32,821 nt of DNA from NCBI RefSeq assembly GCF_000718015.1, contig NZ_JODY01000049.1, positions 1-32,821 of the forward strand, in the 5' to 3' direction. This document shows positions 19,448 to 29,815 of the stretch, in pieces. The notes under the pieces were generated by a model. It had not been told where the DNA came from, ran no database searches, and saw only the letters and a program-made list of their open reading frames with translations. This DNA is from Streptomyces catenulae. GTDB lineage: Bacteria; Actinomycetota; Actinomycetes; Streptomycetales; Streptomycetaceae. The number at the start of each line of letters is the position of its first letter. Within the stretch, counting starts at the first letter, position 1. Position numbers and translations under genes: made by a program.

Positions 19448-21418
19448 TCAGCGCAACCCGCCCACGTACCCTGCCAGTTCGCCGAGATCGCCCGCGATCC
19501 TGCGGACGGTGTCCGGCGTGGGCGCGGGGCAGCGCCGCAGCCAGCTCTTGACGTTCCACCACAGCGCGTCGCCCGCCAGATCAAGGGCGGCGTCGAAGGC
19601 ACGGTCGTCGGCGACGGCCGTCCGCAGTGTGGCCAGGTCCGTCGCGTCCAGTCGGTTCTCGACGGCGAAGGAGGAGATCTCGGCCTCAAGGGCGCCGGAT
19701 CCGCCCCAGATCCAGTCGAGCCCGAACCGGCGCACGACGGGCGGCGCGTCCGGCGCCGGGTCGGCACCGACCTGCCAGTGCCAGCCGTGGTGCGAGTACG
19801 GCAGCGAGGTACGGAAGAGGCGGGCTCGGGTGCCGCCGAGGGGCGCGCGGCGTGGCAGATGGCGGTCGAGCCAGCCGCCGTCCACCGGGAGCCGGCACGC
19901 CAGCCGGTCCCTCAGCCGGTCCAGAGCGGCGGCCAGCCGTTCGCGCGGCGCGTAGGTGACGGCGGGGTCCACCGGTCCCAGCCCGCCGACGTCGTCCAGC
20001 GCCCGCCAGTAGCGGACCACGGCTTCGAGGACCTGGCGGCGGTGCGGGGCGGCCATCCGCCGCAGCTCGGGCCCCAGCGGGCGCAGTCCTTCCTCGTGAC
20101 CGGTCACCAGATAGCCGTCGAGGTACCGGCGGACGGGAGGCAGAAAGGCCCCCAGCGCTTCGACGGCTTCGGCGCCCTGCGCGCCGTGCGGGCCGGTGCC
20201 GATGAAGCGGAAGTGGTAGGCGCGGGGCCGGTCGCCCGGCACGGCGGGCTCCTTCGCCGCCAGGGAGAAGGGGGTGTTGCGGGGGCTGATGCGGACGACT
20301 CCCGTACCGGCTCCGTCCGCTTCGGTGGCTGTGGCGCTCCGTCCGTCCACCCCGGTCTCCGTGGCGCTACCTCCGTAGGCCTCGTGGAACGGCCCGCGGA
20401 ACGGCGTCACCCGGAACTCGGTGGCGTCGGCGGGCATCGCGCCCCCGGACCGAGCACGGGCCGTCAACCGCGCAGCTTCGGCGGGAAGTTGCCACAGCCG
20501 CCCGCCGTCGGCGCGTACGGCACGGGTCCGGGTCAGCGCTCGTATGCCGGTCCCGTCCACGGCGTACGTGCGGCCGGGAGAGGCGAACACGATGTCGCGC
20601 GCCTCGGGGTAGCGCAGGGCCAGCGCGTCGCGGACCGCCCGCGCGGTGCCGCCGGTGTCCGGCTGGTCGTCGACGGCGACGACGACCGTGCCCGGCGGCA
20701 GTGCGGCGGGCAGCCGGCCGGTCTCGGCCGGGGCGAGAGCGATCCGGCCCGCCGTGCGCAGTGGGCGCAGCGTGGTCCAGGCGGCGGCCGTGCGCCCGGC
20801 GTTCGCCACGGCCGCCGCCCACAGCGGCGCGAGGTAGGAGCCGCCGGTGCGCACGCCCACCACGAACATCGGGGCGCGTTCCCCGGTGGCCGCCAGCCAC
20901 GCGGCGGCCTGTCCGTGGACCAGGCCGATGTCGGCGAGGTCGTACCCGTAGCACTCCGGTGTCTTCCAGTCGGTGGCGTGCCGCAGCAGTGCCTCGGCCG
21001 CCGCGTCACCGCGCGCCGCGCCGGCCTGCCACAGTCCGGCGGTGAGCGCGGCGGTCCGCGCCATGGCGTGTTCCAGGAACTCCGGGCCGGGCACCGGCGC
21101 CGCGGGACGCTTCCCGAGCCCGGCGGCGAGAACCCCCGCGAGGTCCGCACACGCCCGTCGGACCTCGTCCAGCAGGACGTGCGCGGACGCGGGCGCGGTG
21201 GGGCACGCGGCGGTGTCGGCGAGCAGTTGCTCGATGGAGCAGGCACAGGCGTACCGGGCCTCGGCCCCGCCGTCCCGGATCGCAGCCGCCACGGCCGCGC
21301 GGCGCAGTGGAGGAGGCCCGGACGGCAGTTCGGTGATCGACGGCGCTCCCACACCGTCCGGCCGCCCCCCGCGTCCTTCCGTTGTCAGCTCCGCGGTCCG
21401 CGAGTTCGCCGTTTCCAT
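19448..21418 (-). CDS. Protein with a phosphoribosyltransferase-like domain, candidate neamine ribosyl-donor enzyme
   Basis: A 656-residue protein. A typical PRPP-binding stretch TVVVAVDDQPDTGGTARAV lies near residues 244-262, preceded by VVGVRTGGSYLAPLW (about 187-201), like loop I of type I phosphoribosyltransferases. The flanking N- and C-terminal parts (LDWIWGGSGALEAEI near the end) are not recognised. Ribosylation in butirosin uses PRPP (BtrL, then phosphatase BtrP), so this is the natural candidate for the NeoL/BtrL role. I chose the ATG at 21418 over the one at 21496: it has GGAGGA at proper spacing and the extra 26 residues are not conserved-looking. It is divergent from the aminotransferase, with 113 bases between them. 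Confidence 0.65.
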   Translation of the reverse strand: METANSRTAELTTEGRGGRPDGVGAPSITELPSGPPPLRRAAVAAAIRDGGAEARYACACSIEQLLADTAACPTAPASAHVLLDEVRRACADLAGVLAAGLGKRPAAPVPGPEFLEHAMARTAALTAGLWQAGAARGDAAAEALLRHATDWKTPECYGYDLADIGLVHGQAAAWLAATGERAPMFVVGVRTGGSYLAPLWAAAVANAGRTAAAWTTLRPLRTAGRIALAPAETGRLPAALPPGTVVVAVDDQPDTGGTARAVRDALALRYPEARDIVFASPGRTYAVDGTGIRALTRTRAVRADGGRLWQLPAEAARLTARARSGGAMPADATEFRVTPFRGPFHEAYGGSATETGVDGRSATATEADGAGTGVVRISPRNTPFSLAAKEPAVPGDRPRAYHFRFIGTGPHGAQGAEAVEALGAFLPPVRRYLDGYLVTGHEEGLRPLGPELRRMAAPHRRQVLEAVVRYWRALDDVGGLGPVDPAVTYAPRERLAAALDRLRDRLACRLPVDGGWLDRHLPRRAPLGGTRARLFRTSLPYSHHGWHWQVGADPAPDAPPVVRRFGLDWIWGGSGALEAEISSFAVENRLDATDLATLRTAVADDRAFDAALDLAGDALWWNVKSWLRRCPAPTPDTVRRIAGDLGELAGYVGGLR

Positions 21419-22782
<1,364 letters not shown>

Positions 22783-22833
22783 CCGCCACGCGCCACCCGC
22801 ACCCGCCGACACGAAAGGGCACGAGCCATTCCC

Positions 22834-25800
22834 ATGGACAGGCCGTCGAACCATACGCCAGCAGACCCGGAAAGCGCATACGGTGCGAAATACGCCCGGC
22901 TCCTGGAACTTTCCACCCACCCCCGGTTCACCTCCGTCGCGCTGCCGGTCTTCCCGTTATCGGACGGGACCGCCCGGGAATTCCTGGACACCGTCCCCAG
23001 TTTCGGCGGAGAAACCGACGAGACATCCCCGCAGGACGACGCGACGGAACTCATCACCGGTTACGCGGAATTCCTGCGCAATCGGTGGCCCGGACTGTCC
23101 GACGACGTCGTCGCCACCTGCGGCCCCGCCCCCTGGATCGTGCGCAGTTCGGGCGCCGAGGACCAGGAGGACAACATCAACGCGGGCGGTTACGACAGTC
23201 TGGTGTGCGCCGGGCCCGCGGACCTGCCCGGCATCGTGGCGGCCGTGGTGTTCAGCGGTTACGGCGAGCACGCCGTGGCCCAGCAGCGCCTGACCGACCC
23301 GGACTTCCGTCCCGGGCCGATCCCGGCCTTCGTACAGCCTCTCGTCGACGCCTCCGCCTCCGGGCCGCCGCCCGCCCCGCAGGAGATCCCGCTCCTCGAC
23401 CGCACGGAGACCGAGCGCGTCGCCCGCCTGCTGGCCGCCCTGCACGACCACTTCGGCATGCCGCGCCTGGACTGCGAATGGGTCCTGGAGACCGACGCGG
23501 GCACCGTCTCCGTCACCAGCCTCACCGAACGGAAGCAAGAAGGCGGCGTCGTCGGGCAGCTCTCCCTCGGCTTCGGCTTCGCCTCCGCCCAGCGCCTGGA
23601 CGGCACCGACAACAGCGTCGTGTGGCTGTCCGGCGACGGCGCGACGCCGCTGTGGCGCGGTGAGCTGCTGCGGACCGTACGGGTGCGGGCCGCGCGACTG
23701 GTCCAGGTCCGCCCCGCCGTTGCGTTCGACCCCGCCCCGACCGTGCGGGTACTCACCGACGAGGACCGCGCGAGCTGGGAGGACAGCCACCCGGGACGCC
23801 CGGTGGACCTGCTGGTCCCGCCGCGCCGGGTGGCGGCCACCGCATTCCTCGCCGCCGGCCGCCTCGACGACGCGTGGGCGCAGTACCTGCGGCTGGACGC
23901 CCCACAGCGGGCCGCCACCGGGCACGTCTTGGTCGAGCGCGGCAGCCCGGCCGAGCACGCCGCAGTGATGTTCCGCCAGTACGGCGTGGCCGTGCTGCGC
24001 TGCCGGGCGGAGGACGTGCCGGAGTCGGCGTCCTACGTCCTGGCCGACCCCTGGGCGGAACGCTGCTACTTCGGCGCCGGCCACCCGCCCCGGGCGCGTA
24101 CCGTGCCGCGCCGGGTCGCCGCCGTACCGTCCGGCTGCCGCCTGCTGTTCGACGAGCGGTCCTGCGCGCCGGCGGCGGCGGACCTGGCGGACGGACGACG
24201 GCCGGAACCGTCCGCCATGCCGGGGTACGAGGAGCTGCGGACGGCGGCCCACCTGTCTCCCATGGCACGCGAACGCCTGGTGACGCGCAGCTTCCTGCCC
24301 GACCCCGACTGCCACCTGCGCGACGGCGACGCGGTGGCGTCCCCGGCGTTCGTGGCCCGCGCGGCCGGGGCCGCGCTCGCCCTGGGCGCCGATCCGGCGC
24401 GGGTGGTGTCCGCCGTTCCGGACGAGGCCGCCGGGTACGTACGCGGTCTCGTGGCCGCCCGGGCGCCGGGGCACGTCACCGGCGTCCTGCCGCGCTGCGC
24501 CCGCCTGTTGGGCGCCGGGAGCCTGAAGGCGGCCACCGGCCGGCCGGACGCACGGCTCAGTGTCGTTCTGGCCCGGATCGACGGCCGCGACGGGATCTCC
24601 GACACCGTCCTGCTCCGCCTGCTGCCGCCGGTCCTTGCCCTGGCGGACTCCGCCGTCGGGATGGACGCGGCCCTGGACCTGCTGCTCGCGGTCGAGTCCC
24701 TGGCCGACGCCATGGACGCCCTTGACGTCCACGCGGACCGCGAGCGCGACGCCCTCCTCGTCCGCCTGCTGGACGCCCTGCCGCTCGAGGACCCCGAGAC
24801 GGTGGGGGAGCTGTGCCGACTGGCCCGGCGTTCGGCGCTGCCGCCCGGTGAGACCGCCCGCCTGGTGGCGGCCGCCTCGGCGGACCCGGAATTCGCCGCA
24901 CGCCACTTGGCGTTGGAGCGCTGCCGGGTGGCTCTGTCGGCCGCGGATCCCGCCGCCGCGCCGCAGCGCGCCCGCGAGCTGGCCGCCGCCTACCGCGCGT
25001 ACGCCCGCGGCCCGCTCCTGGAGGACGACGGCCGGATCCTGCTGGACCTGGTCCGTTGCGACCTGATCGAAACCTATGACGCCGCGCTCAAGGACCTCCT
25101 CCTGAAGCTGGTGGACCGCCCGGGACCGGTGGTTCACCAGGGCTATCTGGGCATCATGCTCGGCTGGCTGGAGCTGGCCGAGGCGTTCGGCCCGACGGAC
25201 CGCGAGGCACGGGCCGTCGAGGTGTTCCGGATGTGGGTCGCACAGTGGCAGGCCGGACCGCCCGCCGAGGACCACACCATCGAGGAGAACGCCTCGTGGC
25301 GGCGGGTGCTGGAGGGCGCCGCCGACGCCGCCGCGCCGCCTCCGCCCCCGGCCAATCCGCACCGGCTCCACAACGCCCTCCACCAGTGGCTGCTGGCGAC
25401 GACCCGCCGCTACCCGGCCGAGCGGGCGCCCAGCGGTGTGGCCGAACTGCACGAGGTCGCCGACCGGTTCTGCCGGGGCGGCAACAAACTGCTGCGGCTG
25501 ACCCGGGAATCCTTCGAACTGGACGTCCCGCTGTCGCTGCACAAGGCGAGCCTGCTGTTCACGCCCGAACGGATCGAGGCCGAGTGGAGCGAGCAGCCGG
25601 ACGTCACCGAGGAGGAGACCGGCCGGCTCGCCGCCTTCGAGGTGTTGCTCGCCCGGTTCGGCGACTGGTTCCCGGACGTGACGCTGCGTTCCGAGCGCCT
25701 GCTGGCGGCCGGAACGTGGACACTGCGCATCGAGGCCCGCCCGGCCGGGCGGGCGGAGCGCTTCGACCTGCCCCGGATGCGGCTCGTCCTGGGACTGCTG

Positions 25801-26652
25801 CGGACGCTGTTCGACGGCTCGTACGACTTCTCGTACGTGCCAGCCAAAGAAGTCGCCCACCTGGAAGAGGCGTTCGCCTCCCCGCGCTGGGCAGCGGTCT
25901 TCGCCTCCCTGGTGGACTACCGCGCCCAGTACGACGACTCCGCGCAGTACGAGACCCTGGAGACCCTGCCCCTGGCCCTGTCGATGAGCATGCTCTGCAC
26001 CGACACCTGGACCCGGGAGACGGTGCTGCGCCTGGCCGACGCGGACCCCGGCGTGGCGGTCGAGCAACTGGACGCCTTGGGTGGGGAGTTGCGGGAGGAG
26101 AGCGCCCCCGCCGCTTGGACGACGGTGTTCCACCGGATCCAGCAGACGGCTCTGGTCCTGGCCGCACGCCACCCCCGGGCGGCTCTCGACGCGCTCGCGG
26201 CCCGTCCCACGGCCGGCTGGGCGAACATCCTGGCCACCGCCGTACTGCCGCGCGCCGACCTGCGGGCACCGCTGCGGGCCGCACTGCGCCGGGGGCGGCC
26301 GGGCCACCCGCTGACCGCGCTGGTGCTGCGCCACGCCCCGCACCTGGTGGTGACCGCGGCCGACGCCGCGGACCTCGCCCGGGCGGCGCTGCGCGCCCCC
26401 AAGGCGTACCGCCGCCGCAAGCAGTACCTGGCCCACCGCCACGCCGCCGCACTGGAGACGGCGGGGCTCCTCGGCCCGCTGGTGGCCGATCTGGAGGTGG
26501 TGCCGTACGGGTGCGACGCCGACGCGGAGGCGGCGCTGTCGCGGGCCGTGACAGCGGTGGGGGGACGGCTGCGCTGCGACATCAGGTCGAAGATCGACGA
26601 GACGCACCCGGTGTTCCTCGGCGGCCCGGCCCACGCCGTCCCCGCCCCGTAA
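22834..26652 (+). CDS. Large phosphoenolpyruvate-synthase-like protein of unknown role
   Basis: A 1272-residue protein. Residues about 10-295 resemble the ATP-binding domain of PEP synthase/pyruvate phosphate dikinase: PWIVRSSGAEDQEDN at 100-114 (R104 of the VRSS motif) and LVQVRPAV at 289-296. Next comes a swivelling-domain-like part with GHVLVERGSPAEHAAVMF (363-380), where H375 takes the place of the phospho-histidine. The remaining ~870 residues look helical and Leu/Ala-rich; no PEP/pyruvate TIM barrel is recognised. It may carry phosphate to an unknown acceptor, as rifampin phosphotransferase does, or be catalytically reduced. Leu42 is a TTA codon (22957-22959), so translation should need the bldA tRNA. 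It sits downstream of the aminotransferase. Confidence 0.6.
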   Translation: MDRPSNHTPADPESAYGAKYARLLELSTHPRFTSVALPVFPLSDGTAREFLDTVPSFGGETDETSPQDDATELITGYAEFLRNRWPGLSDDVVATCGPAPWIVRSSGAEDQEDNINAGGYDSLVCAGPADLPGIVAAVVFSGYGEHAVAQQRLTDPDFRPGPIPAFVQPLVDASASGPPPAPQEIPLLDRTETERVARLLAALHDHFGMPRLDCEWVLETDAGTVSVTSLTERKQEGGVVGQLSLGFGFASAQRLDGTDNSVVWLSGDGATPLWRGELLRTVRVRAARLVQVRPAVAFDPAPTVRVLTDEDRASWEDSHPGRPVDLLVPPRRVAATAFLAAGRLDDAWAQYLRLDAPQRAATGHVLVERGSPAEHAAVMFRQYGVAVLRCRAEDVPESASYVLADPWAERCYFGAGHPPRARTVPRRVAAVPSGCRLLFDERSCAPAAADLADGRRPEPSAMPGYEELRTAAHLSPMARERLVTRSFLPDPDCHLRDGDAVASPAFVARAAGAALALGADPARVVSAVPDEAAGYVRGLVAARAPGHVTGVLPRCARLLGAGSLKAATGRPDARLSVVLARIDGRDGISDTVLLRLLPPVLALADSAVGMDAALDLLLAVESLADAMDALDVHADRERDALLVRLLDALPLEDPETVGELCRLARRSALPPGETARLVAAASADPEFAARHLALERCRVALSAADPAAAPQRARELAAAYRAYARGPLLEDDGRILLDLVRCDLIETYDAALKDLLLKLVDRPGPVVHQGYLGIMLGWLELAEAFGPTDREARAVEVFRMWVAQWQAGPPAEDHTIEENASWRRVLEGAADAAAPPPPPANPHRLHNALHQWLLATTRRYPAERAPSGVAELHEVADRFCRGGNKLLRLTRESFELDVPLSLHKASLLFTPERIEAEWSEQPDVTEEETGRLAAFEVLLARFGDWFPDVTLRSERLLAAGTWTLRIEARPAGRAERFDLPRMRLVLGLLRTLFDGSYDFSYVPAKEVAHLEEAFASPRWAAVFASLVDYRAQYDDSAQYETLETLPLALSMSMLCTDTWTRETVLRLADADPGVAVEQLDALGGELREESAPAAWTTVFHRIQQTALVLAARHPRAALDALAARPTAGWANILATAVLPRADLRAPLRAALRRGRPGHPLTALVLRHAPHLVVTAADAADLARAALRAPKAYRRRKQYLAHRHAAALETAGLLGPLVADLEVVPYGCDADAEAALSRAVTAVGGRLRCDIRSKIDETHPVFLGGPAHAVPAP

Positions 26653-26670
26653 GGGGTGACGCCCGCAGGG

Positions 26671-26705
26671 CACGGGCCGCTCCCCGGGGACGCGGGCGGC
26701 CCGTG
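26671..26705. terminator. Bidirectional terminator between convergent genes
   Basis: Perfect 10-bp arms CACGGGCCGC (26671-26680) and GCGGCCCGTG (26696-26705) enclose a 15-base loop, between the end of the 1272-residue gene and the end of the phosphatase gene. Confidence 0.7.
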
Positions 26706-26730
26706 TCGGGGCGTGGCCGGGGAAGGAAGC

Positions 26731-28098
26731 TCAGCGCAGGGCGAGCGCGCCCGTGATGGTCGTGAAGAGCCACGTCTGGTCGGTGACGCCCGACACCCGC
26801 TCGGCGAACGGCCCCTGGGCCGCGATACGGACCTGGGTGCCGGTGTGCTCCTGCCCGTCCTCGGGCGTGGCCGTCGTCGCGTAGCTGACCTTGAGCCGGC
26901 CGCCCTCGTCGGTGACGAGCGTGGCCGACAGACCCATCGGTTCCGCGTCCACCGGCACGATCTGGCCGCTGTGCCCGTGGTCGGCGGTGGTGATCACGAG
27001 GGTGTCGGGGTGGCGCTCGGCGTAGTCACGGGCGACCTTGACGGCACGGTCGAACGCGGCGGTCTCGCCGATCTGGCCGCACGGATCCGCCTCGTGGTCC
27101 TGCTTGTCGATCGAGGCACCCTCGACCTGGAGGAAGAAGCCCTTGTCGTCCCGGCCTGCCCGCGCCTTGGCCTCCAGCAGCGCGATGGCCTTGCGGGTCT
27201 GCGCCTCCAGCGTGGGGGTACCGGCCGGGCGGCGGGGGTTGCTGGTGACGCAGCGCTGCGCCTCGGTGCCGCCGCGGGCCGCGGGCCGCCCGGTCCACTC
27301 CACGGGCACGTCCTCCGGCGCGAACAGGCCGAGCACCGGCTGCCCGGGGCCTGCCGCGCGCAGGCCGCGGGCGTCGGTCACGATGCGGTATCCCAGCTTC
27401 TTCGCCTGCTGGGCCACGGTGAGTCCCGCGTACGGACCCTCGGTGATCTTCTGCTCAAAGCGCTGCCGGCCGCCGCCGAGCAGAACGTCCGGCCGCAGCC
27501 GTACGGACTGTTCGGCGATCGATCCGAGGCCGCCCTGCCCGATCGTGTCGCGGGGGCACGCCTCCATGTCGGCCGGTCCCTCGCAGTCCCGGTCGCCGAC
27601 GTGCGCGGCCATCGCGGCCGGGGTGGCGTCGGTGAGTTCCGCGGTGGTGACAGACCCGGTCGCCAGGCCCTTGCGGCGGGCGAGTTCGAGGATGGTGAGC
27701 ATCGGACGGTCGGTGTCGGGGGTCTTGGATATGCGGTAGTTGACGGTCTTGCGGCCGGTGGCCCAGGCGGTGGCGCTCGCGGCGGAGTCGGTGACGTAGT
27801 CCGGCCGCCCGTGCTCGTCGACCGAGTAGGTGGTGTACGTACCGGTCTGGGGGAAGCCGTCCATGTGCAGCCGCCCGCCCGCGCCGACCGTGTAGTCGCG
27901 GGCCAGGGTGATCTCCGAGTCGCCCATGCCGTCGCCGACCAGCAGAATGACGTTCTTCGCTCTCTTGGAGCGGTCGCCGGAGTCGGCGTCGGCCGTCGTG
28001 GACACGACGGCGCCGGCCGCCAGGGCCACGGTCAGTGCACCGACCGCCCAGACCGGCCGACGGCGGAAAGAACGGGTGATCGTTGCCGTTGCTCTCAT
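26731..28098 (-). CDS. Secreted alkaline phosphatase (PhoA/StrK type)
   Basis: A 455-residue protein with a signal peptide: basic start, hydrophobic PVWAVGALTVALAAGAVV (15-32), then an Ala/Asp-rich cleavage region. Metal-site motif ILLVGDGMGDSE (D56) and DSAASATAWATG with catalytic S105 match alkaline phosphatases; TTADHGHSG holds late metal ligands. In streptomycin producers StrK removes the protecting phosphate from the exported drug. Here the cluster also encodes an APH(3') kinase and an exporter, so this enzyme could release active antibiotic outside the cell. The ATG at 28098 has a clear GGAGG site; an in-frame start at 28200 would add 34 residues without signal-like features. Phosphate control is possible but no Pho box was confirmed. 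Confidence 0.88.
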   Translation of the reverse strand: MRATATITRSFRRRPVWAVGALTVALAAGAVVSTTADADSGDRSKRAKNVILLVGDGMGDSEITLARDYTVGAGGRLHMDGFPQTGTYTTYSVDEHGRPDYVTDSAASATAWATGRKTVNYRISKTPDTDRPMLTILELARRKGLATGSVTTAELTDATPAAMAAHVGDRDCEGPADMEACPRDTIGQGGLGSIAEQSVRLRPDVLLGGGRQRFEQKITEGPYAGLTVAQQAKKLGYRIVTDARGLRAAGPGQPVLGLFAPEDVPVEWTGRPAARGGTEAQRCVTSNPRRPAGTPTLEAQTRKAIALLEAKARAGRDDKGFFLQVEGASIDKQDHEADPCGQIGETAAFDRAVKVARDYAERHPDTLVITTADHGHSGQIVPVDAEPMGLSATLVTDEGGRLKVSYATTATPEDGQEHTGTQVRIAAQGPFAERVSGVTDQTWLFTTITGALALR

Positions 28099-28293
28099 CG
28101 TGCTGGACCTCCGAACGCGCGGAACCGCGAGCGGCCCCGACGGCATCATCAGCTTTAGCGGATAGATTGACTGGAGAGCGTACGCCAACTGGTCGGTCAT
28201 GCGTCAACAGGTAAACAAGGGCGTACGTGAAGGCATAGAGTCATCCGTCCTTGCGGGCAACGACGCCCGCCGAACCGCAGGCAGGGTGGGCGC
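28099..28293. promoter_or_regulatory. Divergent intergenic region between the phosphatase and XRE genes
   Basis: The 195 bases hold GCGTACGC (28178-28185, a perfect palindrome) and a related GCGTACGT (28221-28228), 43 bases apart, about four helix turns. They could be operators for the adjacent XRE protein. Several weak -10-like sites exist, none decisive. Confidence 0.35.
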
Positions 28294-28869
28294 ATGAGTG
28301 ATCACACATCGGCAACCGATCAGGAGGGCCGCCCGCTGCTGCGGGCGTTTGGGCAGCGCCTCAACGAGTTGATCGCCACTCTGTACCCCGACGAACGCAA
28401 GCGCCCGGGGTACGCCCGGCTCGCCAAGGAGATCCGCGAGACCACGGGCGGGGCCATCTCCGGCACGTACCTCTGGGAGCTGGCCACCGGCAAAAAGCGG
28501 AACGTGACCCTGGAGCAACTCGACGTGCTGGCCGAGTACTTCGGTGTGCCGCCCGAGTACTTCCTCAGCGAGGACGTGGCCGAACGGGTCAACTCGCAGC
28601 TACGACTGGCCATCGCGCTCCGCGACTCCAGGGTCCGCAACCTGGCGCTGCGCGCGGAGGGGCTGTCACCGGCCACCCTGGACGCGGTGCTGACCATCGT
28701 CGAGGAGGCGCGCAAGGTGCAGAACCTCGAACCCGCGGCGGGCGACGGCGGCGATGATGATGGCGATGGCGATGGCGATGGCGGTGGCGATGGCGGTGGT
28801 GGTGACGGCGGTGACGGTGACGGTGACGGCGGGGATGGCCCGGGAAAGCCGTCCGCCGCCTCGTCATGA
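28294..28869 (+). CDS. XRE-family transcriptional regulator with an Asp/Gly-repeat tail
   Basis: A 191-residue protein. Residues about 14-100 form a lambda-repressor-type HTH (YARLAKEIRETTGGAISGTYLWELATGKK, then NVTLEQLDVLAEYFGVPPEYFL), as in Streptomyces XRE regulators that partner ImmA-type peptidases. The next ~50 residues are helical. The last ~45 are a run of Asp and Gly (DGDGDGDGGGDGG) coded by a GGCGAT/GGTGAC microsatellite. The start ATG follows a purine-rich site. It is divergent from the phosphatase and lies before the APH gene, so it is the only regulator seen inside the cluster bounds. Whether it controls the pathway is not shown. Confidence 0.85.
   Translation: MSDHTSATDQEGRPLLRAFGQRLNELIATLYPDERKRPGYARLAKEIRETTGGAISGTYLWELATGKKRNVTLEQLDVLAEYFGVPPEYFLSEDVAERVNSQLRLAIALRDSRVRNLALRAEGLSPATLDAVLTIVEEARKVQNLEPAAGDGGDDDGDGDGDGGGDGGGGDGGDGDGDGGDGPGKPSAASS
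28741..28839 (+). repeat. GGYGAY microsatellite in the XRE gene
   Basis: About 16 imperfect hexamers or trimers of the GGCGAT/GGTGAC/GGCGGT kind in frame, giving an acidic Asp/Gly tail. Length changes in multiples of three would leave the frame intact. Confidence 0.8.
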
Positions 28870-28950
28870 CCGCAGCGGGAACGGCTCATTCCCGCCCCTG
28901 CGCCGCATGACGCGCAGGGCCGCGCCCGGACATCGGCCAGGATGTCTCCC

Positions 28951-29748
28951 ATGAGCGACATGAGCGAAGAAGTGCGAAAGCTTTACCCTCGCCATACCTG
29001 GACGCCGGTCACCGAAGGCGACTCCGGCGCCTTCGTCCACCACCTCACGGGCCCCGGCGAGTTGTACGTCAAGCTCGTCCCTGCCCAGCCGGACACCGGC
29101 CTCGACCTCAAGGCGGAGGCCGACCGCCTGGAATGGCTGACGGCACAGGGCCTGCCGGTCCCGCGCATCGTCGACCTGGGCTCCGGCGCCACTGCCTCCT
29201 GGCTGGTCACCGAAGCGGTGCCGGGCGTATCCGCGGCCGAGGAGTGGCCCACCGTGCAGCGCCCCGAGGTGGCCGAGGTGATGGCCGACGTCGCCCGGCA
29301 GTTGCACGAACTGCCCGTTGAGGCGTGCCCGTTCGACGCGAGCCTGGACGTGGTGATCCCGCAGGCGCTGCACCGCCTGGAGGCGGGCCTGGTGGATCTG
29401 GGGGACCTGGAGGAGGAGCGGGCGGGCTGGTCGGAATGGCGACTTCGAGCCGAACTCGAAAGCGCCCGCCCGCCGCAGGAGGACGTGGTCGTCTGCCACG
29501 GTGACCTGTGCCCCAACAACGTGCTGCTCGACCCGGAGACGCGCAGGCTGACCGGGGTGATCGACGTGGGCCGGCTCGGCCGCGCCGACCGCCACGCCGA
29601 CCTGGCCCTCGCGATGCGCGAACTGTCGCGCGAGGAGGACCCGTGGTTCGGCCCGCACTGCGTGCAGCGTTTCGTTGAGCGGTACGGCGCGGAGAACATC
29701 GATCCGACGAAGACCGCCTTCTACCAGCTCCTGGACGAGTTCTTCTAA
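28951..29748 (+). CDS. aph(3'): Aminoglycoside 3'-O-phosphotransferase, APH(3')-V type
   Basis: A 265-residue kinase of the APH family. It would phosphorylate the 3'-OH of neomycin-group drugs and so protect the producer. Key motifs are VTEGDSGAFVHHL (nucleotide loop), WLVTEAVPGVSAAEEW, the Brenner-type VVCHGDLCPNNVLLD with catalytic Asp, and GVIDVGRLGRADRHAD, the metal-binding DVGR. The ending AFYQLLDEFF is as in APH(3')-Va of S. fradiae, from memory. Starts at 28942, 28951 and 28960 are all possible; I favour 28951 for its AGG spacing. Its own product would block the antibiotic inside the cell, to be undone by the secreted phosphatase. Confidence 0.92.
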   Translation: MSDMSEEVRKLYPRHTWTPVTEGDSGAFVHHLTGPGELYVKLVPAQPDTGLDLKAEADRLEWLTAQGLPVPRIVDLGSGATASWLVTEAVPGVSAAEEWPTVQRPEVAEVMADVARQLHELPVEACPFDASLDVVIPQALHRLEAGLVDLGDLEEERAGWSEWRLRAELESARPPQEDVVVCHGDLCPNNVLLDPETRRLTGVIDVGRLGRADRHADLALAMRELSREEDPWFGPHCVQRFVERYGAENIDPTKTAFYQLLDEFF

Positions 29749-29815
29749 CAGGGGTGTGGCCGGCCGCGGCGGCGCAACCCGCGCCGCCCCGCAGGCCGTT
29801 CCTCTGGAGGCACCC

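Noticed and set aside
22957..26673. A 1238-residue open frame on the minus strand opposite the large gene
   Set aside because: It is a shadow of the 1272-residue gene, caused by high GC at third positions; the translation is Gly/Arg/Gln-rich with no domain.
26656..28158. Plus-strand frame of 500 residues opposite the phosphatase
   Set aside because: Shadow of the alkaline phosphatase gene, which has a signal peptide and active-site motifs.
28741..28839. CRISPR-like or iteron array
   Set aside because: It is an in-frame short tandem repeat inside a coding sequence, without spacers.
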